Shown: piece after piece, positions 25,543 to 37,863 of the stretch
How positions within the stretch are numbered: the first letter of the stretch is position 1
Layout of the letters: each line of letters begins with the position of its first letter
From: an uncultured Desulfuromonas sp.
GTDB taxonomy: Bacteria > Desulfobacterota > Desulfuromonadia > Desulfuromonadales > Desulfuromonadaceae
DNA: 64,000 bases
Direction of reading: 5' to 3'
Assembly (NCBI RefSeq): GCF_963676955.1
Contig: NZ_OY781461.1
Span: 196,001 to 260,000, forward strand
Translations under genes and position numbers: made by a program
The notes under the pieces: generated by a model
What the model was told of the DNA's origin: nothing
Database searches by the model: none
Seen by the model: only the letters and a program-made list of their open reading frames with translations

Positions 25543-26736
25543 TCACGCTTCAGGGCGGGACCAGTCACGCTGCTGACAATGGCTGTTGATGATCTCAAGA
25601 TAACGGCGTGCTTCATTGAGCAGCCCCTGATCGTGGCTGACATCGAGAACCGAGAGAAAATACTGGTGCGCACTGGGGTGGCAATTTTCCTTGTTGAGCA
25701 GAGCAATTCCAGCACCAAGATAGGCCTGATCGAGCTGGTCATCGTTGGGACGATCACTGATGAAGCGCCGATAGAGGGTCAGTGCCGCATCAAAATGCTT
25801 TTCAGACATAAGGTATTGGCCCATTTCCAAAACCTGATAGGAGGGAATGGTCCGACGCAATTCCCGCTGATTCAGTCCAAAAAACACCCCGCAAGCGGTT
25901 TCAAGCTGATCATGATCAATGAGACAATGAATCCGATCCGCAGCACTGGCCGTCGGGTCTTCACAGGGCGAGACCTTTTTGTGAAACCGCTGCCCATGGC
26001 GTAAACCCGGCCAGCGGTCAATGGCATAAGCCACGCCGCCACCGGCAAGAAATCCGCCGATATGTGCGCCATGAGCCACTCCTGAGCCGCTGTGAACAAA
26101 CAGAAACGGCAACAGGTTGTCGACCACCAGAAACACGCCGAGAACCAGCCGAGACGGCAGCAGAATGGTGGTCATGATAAACGGAAACAAAAAGATAAAG
26201 GTTTTTACCTTGTTGCGTGGGAACCAGATGAAGTAACAGCCGAGCACCCCGGAAATCGCCCCGGAGGCACCGATCAACGGTGTGTAGGAGTCAAGGGTGA
26301 ACAGGGCAAAAAACACCGTCGCCATCACGCCGGCGAACAGGTAGAGCAGCAGATAGCGCCACGGGCCGAGACGGTATTCAACGTTGTCGCCAAAAATCCA
26401 CAGAAACAACATGTTCCCCGCCAGATGCAGCAGACCGGCATGAAGAAACAGCGAAAAAAACAGATCTTCCAGGCGCGGCGCCGCCGGTTTAAAACCATGC
26501 TGAAACACAAACAGATCGTAGGCGCTGATGCGGTCGGCCACCTGTTGCGCCTGGCTGAGGCTTTGCACTCCGAGATGGTGGAGATATTCGATCAAAGCCG
26601 GATTGTACGGGTCTGCCTTCATCCCGGAAAGCGGCAGAGTGATCAGGGCAAAAAGCATGATATTGGCGGCCATCAACGACAGGTTGACGTACGCCCGACC
26701 GGGCGGATTGGGAAGATCACCAACAGGGATGAACAT
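25543..26736 (-). CDS. Rhomboid family intramembrane serine protease with C-terminal TPR-like region
   Basis: 397 residues from MFIPVGDLP at 26736 (GAAAGG ahead), preferred over the longer frame at 26778. Six or so hydrophobic helices. The catalytic serine sits in GASGAISGVLG, the helix-4 motif, and the catalytic His is probably in HGAHIGGFLAGG. After about residue 240 the protein is soluble and helical (LYRRFISDRPNDDQLDQAYL), resembling TPR repeats that could present substrates. Cuts single-pass proteins inside the membrane. Substrate unknown. Confidence 0.88.
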   Translation of the reverse strand: MFIPVGDLPNPPGRAYVNLSLMAANIMLFALITLPLSGMKADPYNPALIEYLHHLGVQSLSQAQQVADRISAYDLFVFQHGFKPAAPRLEDLFFSLFLHAGLLHLAGNMLFLWIFGDNVEYRLGPWRYLLLYLFAGVMATVFFALFTLDSYTPLIGASGAISGVLGCYFIWFPRNKVKTFIFLFPFIMTTILLPSRLVLGVFLVVDNLLPFLFVHSGSGVAHGAHIGGFLAGGGVAYAIDRWPGLRHGQRFHKKVSPCEDPTASAADRIHCLIDHDQLETACGVFFGLNQRELRRTIPSYQVLEMGQYLMSEKHFDAALTLYRRFISDRPNDDQLDQAYLGAGIALLNKENCHPSAHQYFLSVLDVSHDQGLLNEARRYLEIINSHCQQRDWSRPEA

Positions 26737-26935
26737 GAACAACCTTTCGGCGTCAGCTTGACGGCTGCGCCTCGGCAAGTGATTGATTTTTACAGGTTAA
26801 ACCGCTATGCTCAGCGCCGTAACGTACAGTTGAATCTTGAGTATACACCAACGGGCAATCACAGAACAGTCCGAGTCCGCCAACGGCGACGGACGCGGAA
26901 CAGATCGACCACTTAGCCGGTAAACAGAGGCAGCG

Positions 26936-27565
26936 GTGAACTTACTTTACGTTTTGGATCTCATCGGTACAGCGGCTTTCGCCGCCTCCGGTGCCCTGGC
27001 CGGGGTACGGCGCCAGATGGATATGCTCGGCGTGCTGGTGCTGGGTATCGTCACGGCCATCGGCGGCGGCACCCTGCGCGACATCCTGCTCGGCGACACA
27101 CCGCCCTTTTGCCTCAAAGATGAAACCTATCTGTACATCTCCATTGCCGTGGCTCTGCTGACGTTTTTCGGTCATCACGTCCTCGACCGCTACAGCAATC
27201 CGCTGTTGTTTTTCGATGCCATCGGTCTGGGCACTTTCGTCGTCATCGGCACCGGCAAGGCGCTGGATTTTCACACCGGGTTCATCGGCGCCGTGACCAT
27301 GGGCGTCATGACGGCCACGGCAGGCGGTGTCGTGCGCGACGTGCTGTCGAATCAGGTGCCGCTGATCCTGCAAAAAGAAATTTATGCGTCCGCCTGTATT
27401 GTCGGCGGGGTGCTGTTTTACATCCTCGACCACATGGGCTGGTCACGGCCTTCCGTCATGCTGATTGCCGCCGGCGTGGTGGTCGGTCTGCGTTTGTTGG
27501 CCATCCGTCATAACTGGGCACTGCCCACGGCACCACCGAAAACCTATCCGTCCAAGGAGAAATGA
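26936..27565 (+). CDS. TRIC-type cation channel family protein (UPF0126, YadS/YicG-like)
   Basis: 209 residues, seven predicted helices arranged as two related halves: GTAAFAASGALAGVR...GIVTAIGGGTLRD and AIGLGTFVVIGTGKAL...GVMTATAGGVVRDVL. The GGG..RD motifs are the family hallmark. Bacterial members form trimeric K+/Na+-permeable channels. Gene 27567 follows after 1 nt, so it is likely co-transcribed with the FAH and DUF2520 genes. Confidence 0.9.
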   Translation: MNLLYVLDLIGTAAFAASGALAGVRRQMDMLGVLVLGIVTAIGGGTLRDILLGDTPPFCLKDETYLYISIAVALLTFFGHHVLDRYSNPLLFFDAIGLGTFVVIGTGKALDFHTGFIGAVTMGVMTATAGGVVRDVLSNQVPLILQKEIYASACIVGGVLFYILDHMGWSRPSVMLIAAGVVVGLRLLAIRHNWALPTAPPKTYPSKEK

Positions 27566-27566
27566 C

Positions 27567-28223
27567 ATGCACCATATCACCCTGCAAGGAGAAGCCACCC
27601 CGATTGCCGTCGGCAAGATTGTCTGTCTGGCGCGCAATTACGTGGCCCACGCCGAAGAGCTTGGCAATGAAGTGCCCAGCGATCCGGTGCTGTTCATCAA
27701 ACCGGCTACCAGCATCATCAAAGACGGTGACACGATGGTGATTCCCGACTACTCCGATGACTGCCACCACGAAGTGGAACTGGCGGTGCTTATCGGTCGT
27801 ACAGCGCACAAAGTCACCGCCGAAGACGCCATGGACTATGTTTCCGGTTACGGCATCGGCATCGACATGACCCTGCGCGACACTCAGGCGGTGTTGAAAG
27901 AAAAAGGCTATCCGTGGGAGTTGGCCAAAGGCTTTGACACGTCCTGCCCGCTGTCGGAGTTTGTCCCGGCTGACCAGGTCAACGACCCGCACGATCTGGC
28001 CATCCGCCTGCAGGTGAACGATGACGTGCGCCAGGATGCCAATACCGGCCTGATGATCCGGCGTATTCCGGAAACCATTGCCGCCATCACCCGCGCTTTC
28101 ACCCTGGAGCCGGGCGATCTGATTCTCACCGGCACACCGGCCGGCGTGGGTCGTGTGGTTGCCGGCGACCGGATGATCGCCGAAATTGAAGGCGTCGGCA
28201 CCCTGCAGGTCGACGTTCAATGA
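27567..28223 (+). CDS. Fumarylacetoacetate hydrolase family protein
   Basis: 218 residues from the ATG at 27567 (AAGGAGA ahead). The longer open frame upstream overlaps the previous gene and lacks family similarity. Core motifs: KIVCLARNYVAHAEE, the substrate/metal site PVLFIKPATSI, HHEVELAVLIG with metal ligands Glu-x-Glu, and GDLILTGTPAGVG. Likely an Mg2+-dependent acylpyruvase or oxaloacetate tautomerase/decarboxylase type. The exact substrate cannot be read from sequence. Overlaps the next gene by 4 nt. Confidence 0.9.
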   Translation: MHHITLQGEATPIAVGKIVCLARNYVAHAEELGNEVPSDPVLFIKPATSIIKDGDTMVIPDYSDDCHHEVELAVLIGRTAHKVTAEDAMDYVSGYGIGIDMTLRDTQAVLKEKGYPWELAKGFDTSCPLSEFVPADQVNDPHDLAIRLQVNDDVRQDANTGLMIRRIPETIAAITRAFTLEPGDLILTGTPAGVGRVVAGDRMIAEIEGVGTLQVDVQ

Positions 28224-29113
28224 AACAGCGCATCGCCCTGATCGGACCGGGGCGACTCGGCCAGGCCGTCGGTGCCCTGCTGCAGCAGGCGGGGTATCCG
28301 ATCACCGCCATTGTCGGTCGTGACCAGCAGCGCGCACGCGAAGCCGCTCAGTTCATCGGTGCCGCGCTGATGGCAACCACGGACCTGAAACGCTGCAGCC
28401 GCGCCGATCTGATCTTGTGCTGCGTCGGTGATGATCAACTGGCCCCGCTGGGAGAAGCCCTGGTGGAAGTTCTCGCCGATCACCCCCAACCGACCGTCAT
28501 CCATTTCAGCGGTCGCCATCGCGCCGCGATTCTGCGCCCGGAAGACCCGCGCGCCGCGCACTGGCAGGTGATGAGCATCCATCCGTTGCAAACGTTTGCC
28601 AGTGGCGAACAGGGGCTGGATTCGTTGCCGGGCAGCTTTTGCGCCGTCGAAGGGAAAGAGGAGCTGTTTCCCCTCGGCGCCAAGCTGTCTCTCGAACTCG
28701 GCTGTCAACCCTTCCGGTTACGCTCCGAAGACAAAGAGCGCTACCATGCCGCAGCCTGCATGGCCTCCAACTTTGTCACCACCCTGTTTCATCAGGCCAG
28801 CACCCTGATGGCCGAGACTCTGGAAGATCCGACCATGGCCGCCACCGTGCTGGCGCCCATTTTCCAGACCGCAGCCACCAACACCTTGAATCTCGGCCCC
28901 CACCAAGCCCTGACCGGCCCGATTGTCCGCGGTGATATCGACACCATTCGCGGTCATCTGCAACAGTTAGCCGAGCACAATCCGCAGCGACTGCCCTTCT
29001 ACCTCGAACTCGCTGAACAGACTCGGCAACTGGCAGTGGAGAGCAAAAGACTCGCCCCGGAGCGGGCGGCACAGCTTAAAGAACTGCTGGAAAGATACAC
29101 GATCTCGTCATAG
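28220..29113 (+). CDS. Rossmann-like and DUF2520 domain protein
   Basis: 297 residues. N-terminal NAD(P)-binding domain with GPGRLGQAVGALL, then LILCCVGDDQL and HFSGRH. The C-terminal helical part (AACMASNFVTTLFHQASTLM) fits the DUF2520 domain. The architecture resembles pyrroline-5-carboxylate or ketopantoate reductases, but the substrate is unknown. Coupled to the FAH gene (ATGA overlap). Confidence 0.88.
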   Translation: MKQRIALIGPGRLGQAVGALLQQAGYPITAIVGRDQQRAREAAQFIGAALMATTDLKRCSRADLILCCVGDDQLAPLGEALVEVLADHPQPTVIHFSGRHRAAILRPEDPRAAHWQVMSIHPLQTFASGEQGLDSLPGSFCAVEGKEELFPLGAKLSLELGCQPFRLRSEDKERYHAAACMASNFVTTLFHQASTLMAETLEDPTMAATVLAPIFQTAATNTLNLGPHQALTGPIVRGDIDTIRGHLQQLAEHNPQRLPFYLELAEQTRQLAVESKRLAPERAAQLKELLERYTISS

Positions 29114-29289
29114 AAAAGCTCATTTACGCCCACAACTTTCGTTGATGCTGAAGCGCCTCAGTCATGACATGCGGTTCCGCTGAACGGGAGGGCGTTGGGA
29201 CGGACTAAACCACTATGTACTGAAAGTGCATAGTTTTGGACGGGACTGAAAACCCCTAAAGCAAAAATCAACACCCGGTTTCTATTGAT

Positions 29290-29365
29290 CGTCATTCCGG
29301 CATGGTTTAAGCCGGAACCCAGAGACTTTCAACACCCCTGGATCCCTGCCTTCGCAGGGATGACG
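29290..29365. repeat. Dispersed palindromic repeat in a 350-bp intergenic region
   Basis: A cruciform: outer arms cgtcat/atgacg, with inner hairpins ttccggc/gccggaa and atccctgc/gcagggat. Elements of this form (cgtcattcc...ggatccctgcc..) recur in many bacterial genomes. It lies between two convergent genes. The rest of 29114-29467 shows no gene. Confidence 0.65.
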
Positions 29366-29467
29366 GCTAAAATGAGTAACACCTGAAAGGCTTGGACTCA
29401 AAGTCCATGGTTTTAAACCAGCGGGCTGAAACAATAAATCTGGGTCTTTCCCCCCTGATTTCACTCT

Positions 29468-30433
29468 TCAGTTGACCACATTCTGCGGCATTCCCGCCTG
29501 AAACGCCGCCACATTGGCGACGACCGTCGCCAACAAACGTTGCCGTGCCGCCAGCGTCGCCCAGGCAATGTGCGGAGTAATCACGCAATTGGGCGCAGTC
29601 AGCAGCGGATTCTCCGCTGAAGGCGGTTCACTGCTGAGCACATCGACACCGAGTCCAGCCAGACGCCTGCCCTGTAGCGCTTTAGCAACGGCCACTTCAT
29701 CGAGCAGCGGGCCACGTGCGGTATTGATCAGAATCCCTCCCGGCTTCATCAACCCCAGTCGCCGCTCGTCGACCAGATGATGGGTCTGTTCGGTCAAAGG
29801 ACAGTGCAGGCTGATCACATCGGACTGGGCAAACAGGTTATCCAGCTCGACATCACTCGGCCCATGGCCTTGATGCAGCTCTTTAAAGCGATGCGAACGC
29901 CGCACATGCACCAGCACTTTCATGCCGAAGCTCTCGCCGATCCGCGCCACGGCCTGGCCGATATGGCCGAAACCGACAATCCCCAGTGTCAGCCCATCCA
30001 GCTCCATCAACGGTGTTTCGCGAAAGCTGAAGTCCACGCTGTCGCTCCACGCTCCGTCATGAACGCGGCGGTTGTGATGCCCCACCTGCTGCACCAGCTC
30101 CAGCAACAGGGAAAACACCATCTGCGCAACCGACATGGTGCTGTAGGCCGGAACGTTGGTGACGACAATCTGTCGCCGAGCCGCCGCATCCAGGTCAACG
30201 ACATTGGTGCCGGTCGCCAGCACACCGATATAACGCAGTTTCGGCAACTCCTGCAATTCGCGCTCGCCAAGCACCACCTTGTTGGTTAAAACAATCTCGG
30301 CATCCCGCGCACGCTCGACGATCTGATCCGGCGCAGTACGCGGATAGATCTCACACTTGCCGAGGGCTTGCAACGCGGCCCAATCGAGATCCCCGGAATT
30401 CAGGGTATAACCATCTAAGACAACAATGTTCAT
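29468..30433 (-). CDS. D-2-hydroxyacid dehydrogenase (glycerate dehydrogenase/hydroxypyruvate reductase type)
   Basis: 321 residues. NAD-binding motif GIVGFGHIGQAVARIG (about 150-165). Catalytic Arg in NTARGPLLDE, Glu in SSEPPSAENPLL, His in TPHIAWATLAARQRL. The N-terminal catalytic domain begins MNIVVLDGYTLNSGDLDW. The sequence form is closest to HprA-like glycerate dehydrogenases, which interconvert hydroxypyruvate and D-glycerate. Overlaps the methyltransferase gene by 4 nt. Confidence 0.9.
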   Translation of the reverse strand: MNIVVLDGYTLNSGDLDWAALQALGKCEIYPRTAPDQIVERARDAEIVLTNKVVLGERELQELPKLRYIGVLATGTNVVDLDAAARRQIVVTNVPAYSTMSVAQMVFSLLLELVQQVGHHNRRVHDGAWSDSVDFSFRETPLMELDGLTLGIVGFGHIGQAVARIGESFGMKVLVHVRRSHRFKELHQGHGPSDVELDNLFAQSDVISLHCPLTEQTHHLVDERRLGLMKPGGILINTARGPLLDEVAVAKALQGRRLAGLGVDVLSSEPPSAENPLLTAPNCVITPHIAWATLAARQRLLATVVANVAAFQAGMPQNVVN

Positions 30434-31122
30434 CGCTCCTCCTTATCCTTCTGCCCATTTTTTCTCTCATTCTTGTGCAGAAAAATAACATCCTTATCGA
30501 CAAACGCCAGTTGCGCTTGCCATTTTTCGGCCAACCAGTGAAAGGTCTGACGCGAAAAAAAGCGCACATGGGTTCGGTCGTTTTTGTAATGCCAGTTTTG
30601 AAACGCCTGCTGGTCAATCACCAGCTTGGTCATGATAGCCAGGATGCCCCCCGGCTGCAGCAGCTGCCATAACCGGTCGAGGTCCTCAGCCGGATGATGC
30701 AGATGCTCAACCACCTCCGTGGCGGTGATAAAATCATAGCGTTGAGTCAGTACCGATTGATCCGGGGCATAAAACGGATCATACAGCTGCATCTCCAGGC
30801 CACATTCCACTGCCATCACCGACAGGGTCGGTCCGGGGCCGCAACCAAAGTCCAATCCAAGCGCGCCGTTGGCAAGCCGTTGTTGCAACGGCGTAAACAA
30901 GCGGCCGAGAAAACGCCGGTAGCCCGGGTCATCCGGCGCGTTCTCATGCAGATCGTACTCGGCTTTTTCCTCTTGCGGCGTCAACAGGTCATTGCGGGCA
31001 ACAAACACCAGAGCGCAACACGGGCAGCGCCAATAGCATCGGCGCCGGTCTTCGCCAAACAGCCCACTGCCGCCGGACCGGCACAAGGGGCACGGTTCTT
31101 CAATGATTCGATTGGACGCCAT
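30430..31122 (-). CDS. Zinc-ribbon class I SAM methyltransferase
   Basis: 230 residues. N-terminal CPLC...CPCC zinc ribbon (about 10-35). SAM-binding motif LGLDFGCGPGPTLSVM (about 92-107), then ITATEVVEHLHHPAEDLDRL and a GGILAIMT strand. Likely substrate unknown. Precedes and overlaps the dehydrogenase gene. A strong terminator separates it from ppdK upstream. Confidence 0.85.
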   Translation of the reverse strand: MASNRIIEEPCPLCRSGGSGLFGEDRRRCYWRCPCCALVFVARNDLLTPQEEKAEYDLHENAPDDPGYRRFLGRLFTPLQQRLANGALGLDFGCGPGPTLSVMAVECGLEMQLYDPFYAPDQSVLTQRYDFITATEVVEHLHHPAEDLDRLWQLLQPGGILAIMTKLVIDQQAFQNWHYKNDRTHVRFFSRQTFHWLAEKWQAQLAFVDKDVIFLHKNERKNGQKDKEER

Positions 31123-31138
31123 CGTTCTTCCAAAGAAA

Positions 31139-31163
31139 AAAGCCCCCGCATTGCGGGGGCTTT
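31139..31163 (-). terminator. ppdK terminator
   Basis: Stem aaagcccccgca/tgcgggggcttt with a one-base loop region and a U run on the minus strand, 26 bp after the ppdK stop. Confidence 0.9.
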
Positions 31164-31188
31164 AACGTGCTCAGAAACGCCTGAACAA

Positions 31189-33858
<2,670 letters not shown>

Positions 33859-33922
33859 CAGTCATCCTCCTCACAAAATGTTGGTTATACCTGAATGCGC
33901 CTCTTACCTCACGTTGGTAAGA

Positions 33923-35989
33923 TCATGCCGCAATTCGGGAAAAATCCGCCAAACCGGCAAACAGCCCGGCAACCTGTGTCAACAGAGCCAGTCGATTGCG
34001 TTTGACCGCTTCATCCTCCGCCATCACCATGACGCCGTCAAAAAAGGCATCCACGGCCGGACGTAATGAACCAATCGCGCGCAATGCACCAGGATAGTCG
34101 CCGTCCGCCATTAGACGGGCGACATCCTGCTGAACCTGTTGTAATGCTTGATACAACGCTCTCTCACAGTCCTGCTCAAAGCACCCTTGGTCAACGGCAT
34201 CGGTCACACCCCCCTTAATGATGTTACCGACACGCTTGAATGTTGCGGCCAGGGCTTCGAATTCAGGTTGTTGCTTCATGGCCGACAGCGCTTCAATACG
34301 CTGACGGGCATCCATCACATCATCAAATCGGGCGGCCAGAACCGCTTCCACGACATCAGTCGCCGTTTCTCCACCCGTCATCATATTGACAAAACGCAGG
34401 CGAATGAACTCGACCACATCGGCGGTCACTTCCTCGACACTGCGATTCAGCTTGTCTTCCAGTTGCGTGACCGCCTTGGCCACCAGCTCCGGAATGGAGA
34501 CGGTGAAGCCGCGATCAAGCAGAATATTGAGTACGCCGATCGCACAACGGCGCAGCGCATAAGGATCGGCGGTCCCGGTCGGGATCAGTCCGACACCGAA
34601 GCAGCCGCAAATGGTGTCTATCTTGTCGGCGATGGACACAAACGCCCCGACATTGTCGCTGGGCAGATCACCGCCGGCCTGCACCGGCAGATAGTGTTCA
34701 AAAATCGCCTTGGCCACGCGCGGATCTTCCCCTTCGATGGTGGCGTATTCACGGCCCATGACGCCCTGAAGCTCGGGAAATTCGTAAACCATGCCGGTTT
34801 CCAGGTCGCATTTACACAGTTGCGCGGCGCGGCGGGTCAGTTCAACCACCTCGGCATCAAACTGATTGGCCAGATCTTCAGCCAGGGCGGTGAAGCGCTG
34901 CACCTTGGCATAACTGGTGCCGAGCTGGGCCTGATAGACGACGTTTTTCAACGCTTCGAGGCGATTTTGCAGCGGAGTTTTCTGGTCTTCTTTCCAGAAG
35001 AACATCGCATCGGACAGGCGGGCGCGCAACACGCGCTCATTGCCTTTGACCACCACGTCAGGGTCGGTCGGGCGGGTATTGGAAATGGTGATAAATTTCG
35101 GCAACAGACGCCCTTCAGTATCGGCCAGGGTGAAGTAGCGTTGATGCTCCTTCATGCTGGTGATCAGCAATTCGTCGGGCAGTTGCAAAAATTCCTCTTC
35201 AAAGCTGCCGCACAGCGGGGTGGGGTCTTCCACCAGGTAGGCCACTTCTTCGAGCAGATCTTCGTCAACGTTCAGGGCACCACCCTCTTCACCGGCAACA
35301 CGCTCGATTTCGCGGGCAATAATCTGCTTGCGCTCCTCGGGATCAACAATGACAAAGTGCTCACGGGCCTTGGCAACAAAATCGTCCAGGCCGGTGACGT
35401 CAAAACCAGCCGGGGCCATAAAGCGATGACCGTAGGAGGTGTTGCCGGACGTCAGGTTGCCCCAGGAAAACGGAATCACCTCGCCACCGAACAGGGCAAT
35501 CAGCCAATGGACCGGACGGGCAAAACGCACATCGAGATCTTTCCAGCGCATCGATTTCTTAAACGACAGACTGCTGACGATCCGCTCCATGATTTCCGGC
35601 AGCTGCTCTTTGATCGGCTGGCCTTCAATCACTTTGGACAAAAACAGATAGGTGCCCTTTTCGGTTTCCTGTTGGGTCAGTTCGGAAACCTCGACACCGT
35701 TGGAACGGGCAAAGCCCAGTGCCGCTTTGGTCGGATTGCCGTCGGCATCAAAGGCGACTTTGACCGACGGGCCGGAGAGATTAAGTTCCTGGCGTTCCTG
35801 CTGCTCAGCCACATCAGCGACGGACAGCACCAGACGGCGCGGTGTGGCATAGGTGGTCACCTCGCCAAAACCAACCCGGGCATTGGTCAGTTCTTTGCGA
35901 ATCATCCGTTCCAGGTCACGCATGGCCACCGGCAACATGCCGGCGGGAATTTCCTCAGTCCCTATTTCCAGAAACAGTTCTTTTGCCAT
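33923..35989 (-). CDS. glyS: Glycyl-tRNA synthetase beta subunit
   Basis: 688 residues, normal for the bacterial alpha2beta2 enzyme. Begins AKELFLEIGTEEIPAGML. Conserved ATPRRLVL and the anticodon-binding C-terminal helical domain are recognisable. The beta subunit recognises tRNA; the alpha subunit activates glycine. Follows glyQ after 95 bp. Confidence 0.98.
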   Translation of the reverse strand: MAKELFLEIGTEEIPAGMLPVAMRDLERMIRKELTNARVGFGEVTTYATPRRLVLSVADVAEQQERQELNLSGPSVKVAFDADGNPTKAALGFARSNGVEVSELTQQETEKGTYLFLSKVIEGQPIKEQLPEIMERIVSSLSFKKSMRWKDLDVRFARPVHWLIALFGGEVIPFSWGNLTSGNTSYGHRFMAPAGFDVTGLDDFVAKAREHFVIVDPEERKQIIAREIERVAGEEGGALNVDEDLLEEVAYLVEDPTPLCGSFEEEFLQLPDELLITSMKEHQRYFTLADTEGRLLPKFITISNTRPTDPDVVVKGNERVLRARLSDAMFFWKEDQKTPLQNRLEALKNVVYQAQLGTSYAKVQRFTALAEDLANQFDAEVVELTRRAAQLCKCDLETGMVYEFPELQGVMGREYATIEGEDPRVAKAIFEHYLPVQAGGDLPSDNVGAFVSIADKIDTICGCFGVGLIPTGTADPYALRRCAIGVLNILLDRGFTVSIPELVAKAVTQLEDKLNRSVEEVTADVVEFIRLRFVNMMTGGETATDVVEAVLAARFDDVMDARQRIEALSAMKQQPEFEALAATFKRVGNIIKGGVTDAVDQGCFEQDCERALYQALQQVQQDVARLMADGDYPGALRAIGSLRPAVDAFFDGVMVMAEDEAVKRNRLALLTQVAGLFAGLADFSRIAA

Positions 35990-36084
35990 AATGATTTACT
36001 CCATCGGTTCCGGCGATCGCCGGAAACCGTCCACAGTCTATAAATCACAAACCACGGCAAAACCGTGGTCTGAGAGTCTCATCG

Positions 36085-36954
36085 TTATTTTTTCAGCAGC
36101 GGGAATCCCAGCCGTTCGCGTTGCGCCACATAGCCTTCGGCACACAACCGTGACAGATTGCGCACGCGGCCGATGTAGTGGGCGCGCTCGGTGACGGAGA
36201 TCGCCCCGCGGGCATCGAGCAGGTTAAATGCGTGAGAGGCCTTCATGACGAAGTCATAGGCCGGGAACACCAACTCTTTTTCCGCCAGTTTAATGCATTC
36301 CTTCTCGTACATGTCGAACAGTTGGAACAACATGGCCGTATCGGCTTCCTCGAAGTTATAGGCGGAAAACTCCACTTCGGTCTGGTGATGGATATCACCG
36401 TACTTGACGCCATTGACCCATTCCAGATCATAGACATTGTCGACGCCCTGCAGGTACATGGCGATGCGCTCACACCCATAGGTGATCTCGCCGGGAATCG
36501 GCTTGAGATCGATGCCGCCGACTTGCTGGAAATAGGTAAACTGAGTGATCTCCATGCCGTCAAGCCACACTTCCCAGCCCAGGCCCCAGGCACCGAGGGT
36601 CGGCGATTCCCAATCATCCTCGACAAAACGGATGTCGTGACTGGCTGAATCAATACCAAAACTTTTCAGGGAGTCAAGATACAGCTCCTGAATATTCATC
36701 GGCGCCGGCTTGAGAATGACCTGAAACTGATAATAGTGCTGAAGACGATTGGGGTTCTCGCCGTAACGGCCATCCGTGGGACGGCGCGACGGCTCGACAT
36801 AGGCAACGTTCCAGGGCTCTGGGCCAAGGGAACGCAGGAAAGTGGCCGGATTGAAGGTACCCGCACCTTTTTCAATATCATAGGGTTGCTGGATGACACA
36901 GCCCTGCTGTGCCCAGTAATTCTGCAGCGACAGAATCAAATCCTGAAAAGTCAC
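36085..36954 (-). CDS. glyQ: Glycyl-tRNA synthetase alpha subunit
   Basis: 289 residues from a GTG at 36954, chosen because GGAGG lies 5 nt ahead and the protein then starts (M)[13 protein letters not shown], as in homologues. A longer frame to 37041 adds an unlikely leader. Class II synthetase motifs: [47 protein letters not shown] and [19 protein letters not shown]. Confidence 0.98.
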   Translation of the reverse strand: MTFQDLILSLQNYWAQQGCVIQQPYDIEKGAGTFNPATFLRSLGPEPWNVAYVEPSRRPTDGRYGENPNRLQHYYQFQVILKPAPMNIQELYLDSLKSFGIDSASHDIRFVEDDWESPTLGAWGLGWEVWLDGMEITQFTYFQQVGGIDLKPIPGEITYGCERIAMYLQGVDNVYDLEWVNGVKYGDIHHQTEVEFSAYNFEEADTAMLFQLFDMYEKECIKLAEKELVFPAYDFVMKASHAFNLLDARGAISVTERAHYIGRVRNLSRLCAEGYVAQRERLGFPLLKK

Positions 36955-37085
36955 ATTAACCTCCGAGAGGGCAGCCGGATCGGCAGCGAACGGAAAGAAT
37001 AGCAAACAGTACAGATCGCCCTGCATACACAACAAGGGCAACCCGTTGTAAAATCAAGAGTAATAGCCCATTTAAGGCGGAAATG

Positions 37086-37862
37086 TCAAGGCAAAACTCC
37101 GGTTTGACCGCGCTTGAGACTGGCGAGAAAACGCTCACTTTTCAAGGGTCGACCGAGGGTTTCTTCAACACAATGGTGCAACAACGCTCCGGCCTGAGTA
37201 ATGGTCAACGGGCTGAGCCGAATGCCGTCAAAAAGCAGCGGATCCACCTGAAGCAAACGGACCAGGCTGCCTAAAGTGCGGCTGTCGACGACAACACCAC
37301 CACGATGACTCCCGGCACAAACCGGACACAAGGTGCCGCCGCGTGCGGCATCAAAACGGTAGTCCCCCGTTCCCAGCGCCGCCCAGCATTCACCACAGTG
37401 GCCAAGATGCGGCAACAGTCCCGCGACATCAAGCAAACGCAATTCCATCAGCAGGCGCACCGTCTCACCATCCTGGTCAGAGGCTGCCGCAGGCAAAAAA
37501 GCCCGCAGCAGGTCAAACACTTCCGGAATCGCTTGACCTTCCGGCCACAGAGCCATAATCAGCTCACAGCTGTAGGCGGCCAGAGCCATGCCGTCGAGAT
37601 GGGTCATCAGCCCATGAGCGCCGTCAAGCAGATCGACTTCAGCCAGTTGGGGCAGACCGCCGCGTCGCCGCAGCTGCCAGGTGATGCGCAACCGGCTGAA
37701 CGGGTGCAGAGCCCCGCCAAAACGACGGCGGCTGTTGCGGGCATTGCGGGCAAAGGCACCACAGATGCCGTACTCGCGGGTCAGCAGGGTGACAATACGA
37801 TCCGCTTCGCCATAATCGGTGCAGCGCAGGACAATCGCTTCGCAGGGACCATCCATAGCCAA
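37086..37862 (-). CDS. recO: DNA repair protein RecO
   Basis: 258 residues. N-terminal OB fold (EAIVLRCTDYGEADRIVTLL), helical middle part, and a zinc site CGEC...CPVC (about 155-200). RecO loads RecA on SSB-covered DNA with RecR. Starts 2 nt after the mgtE stop, so it is co-transcribed with mgtE. The glyQ start follows 131 bp on. Confidence 0.95.
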   Translation of the reverse strand: MAMDGPCEAIVLRCTDYGEADRIVTLLTREYGICGAFARNARNSRRRFGGALHPFSRLRITWQLRRRGGLPQLAEVDLLDGAHGLMTHLDGMALAAYSCELIMALWPEGQAIPEVFDLLRAFLPAAASDQDGETVRLLMELRLLDVAGLLPHLGHCGECWAALGTGDYRFDAARGGTLCPVCAGSHRGGVVVDSRTLGSLVRLLQVDPLLFDGIRLSPLTITQAGALLHHCVEETLGRPLKSERFLASLKRGQTGVLP

Positions 37863-37863
37863 C

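Noticed and set aside
34148-36043. 631-codon plus-strand ORF
   Set aside because: Antisense to glyS; composition without recognisable domains.
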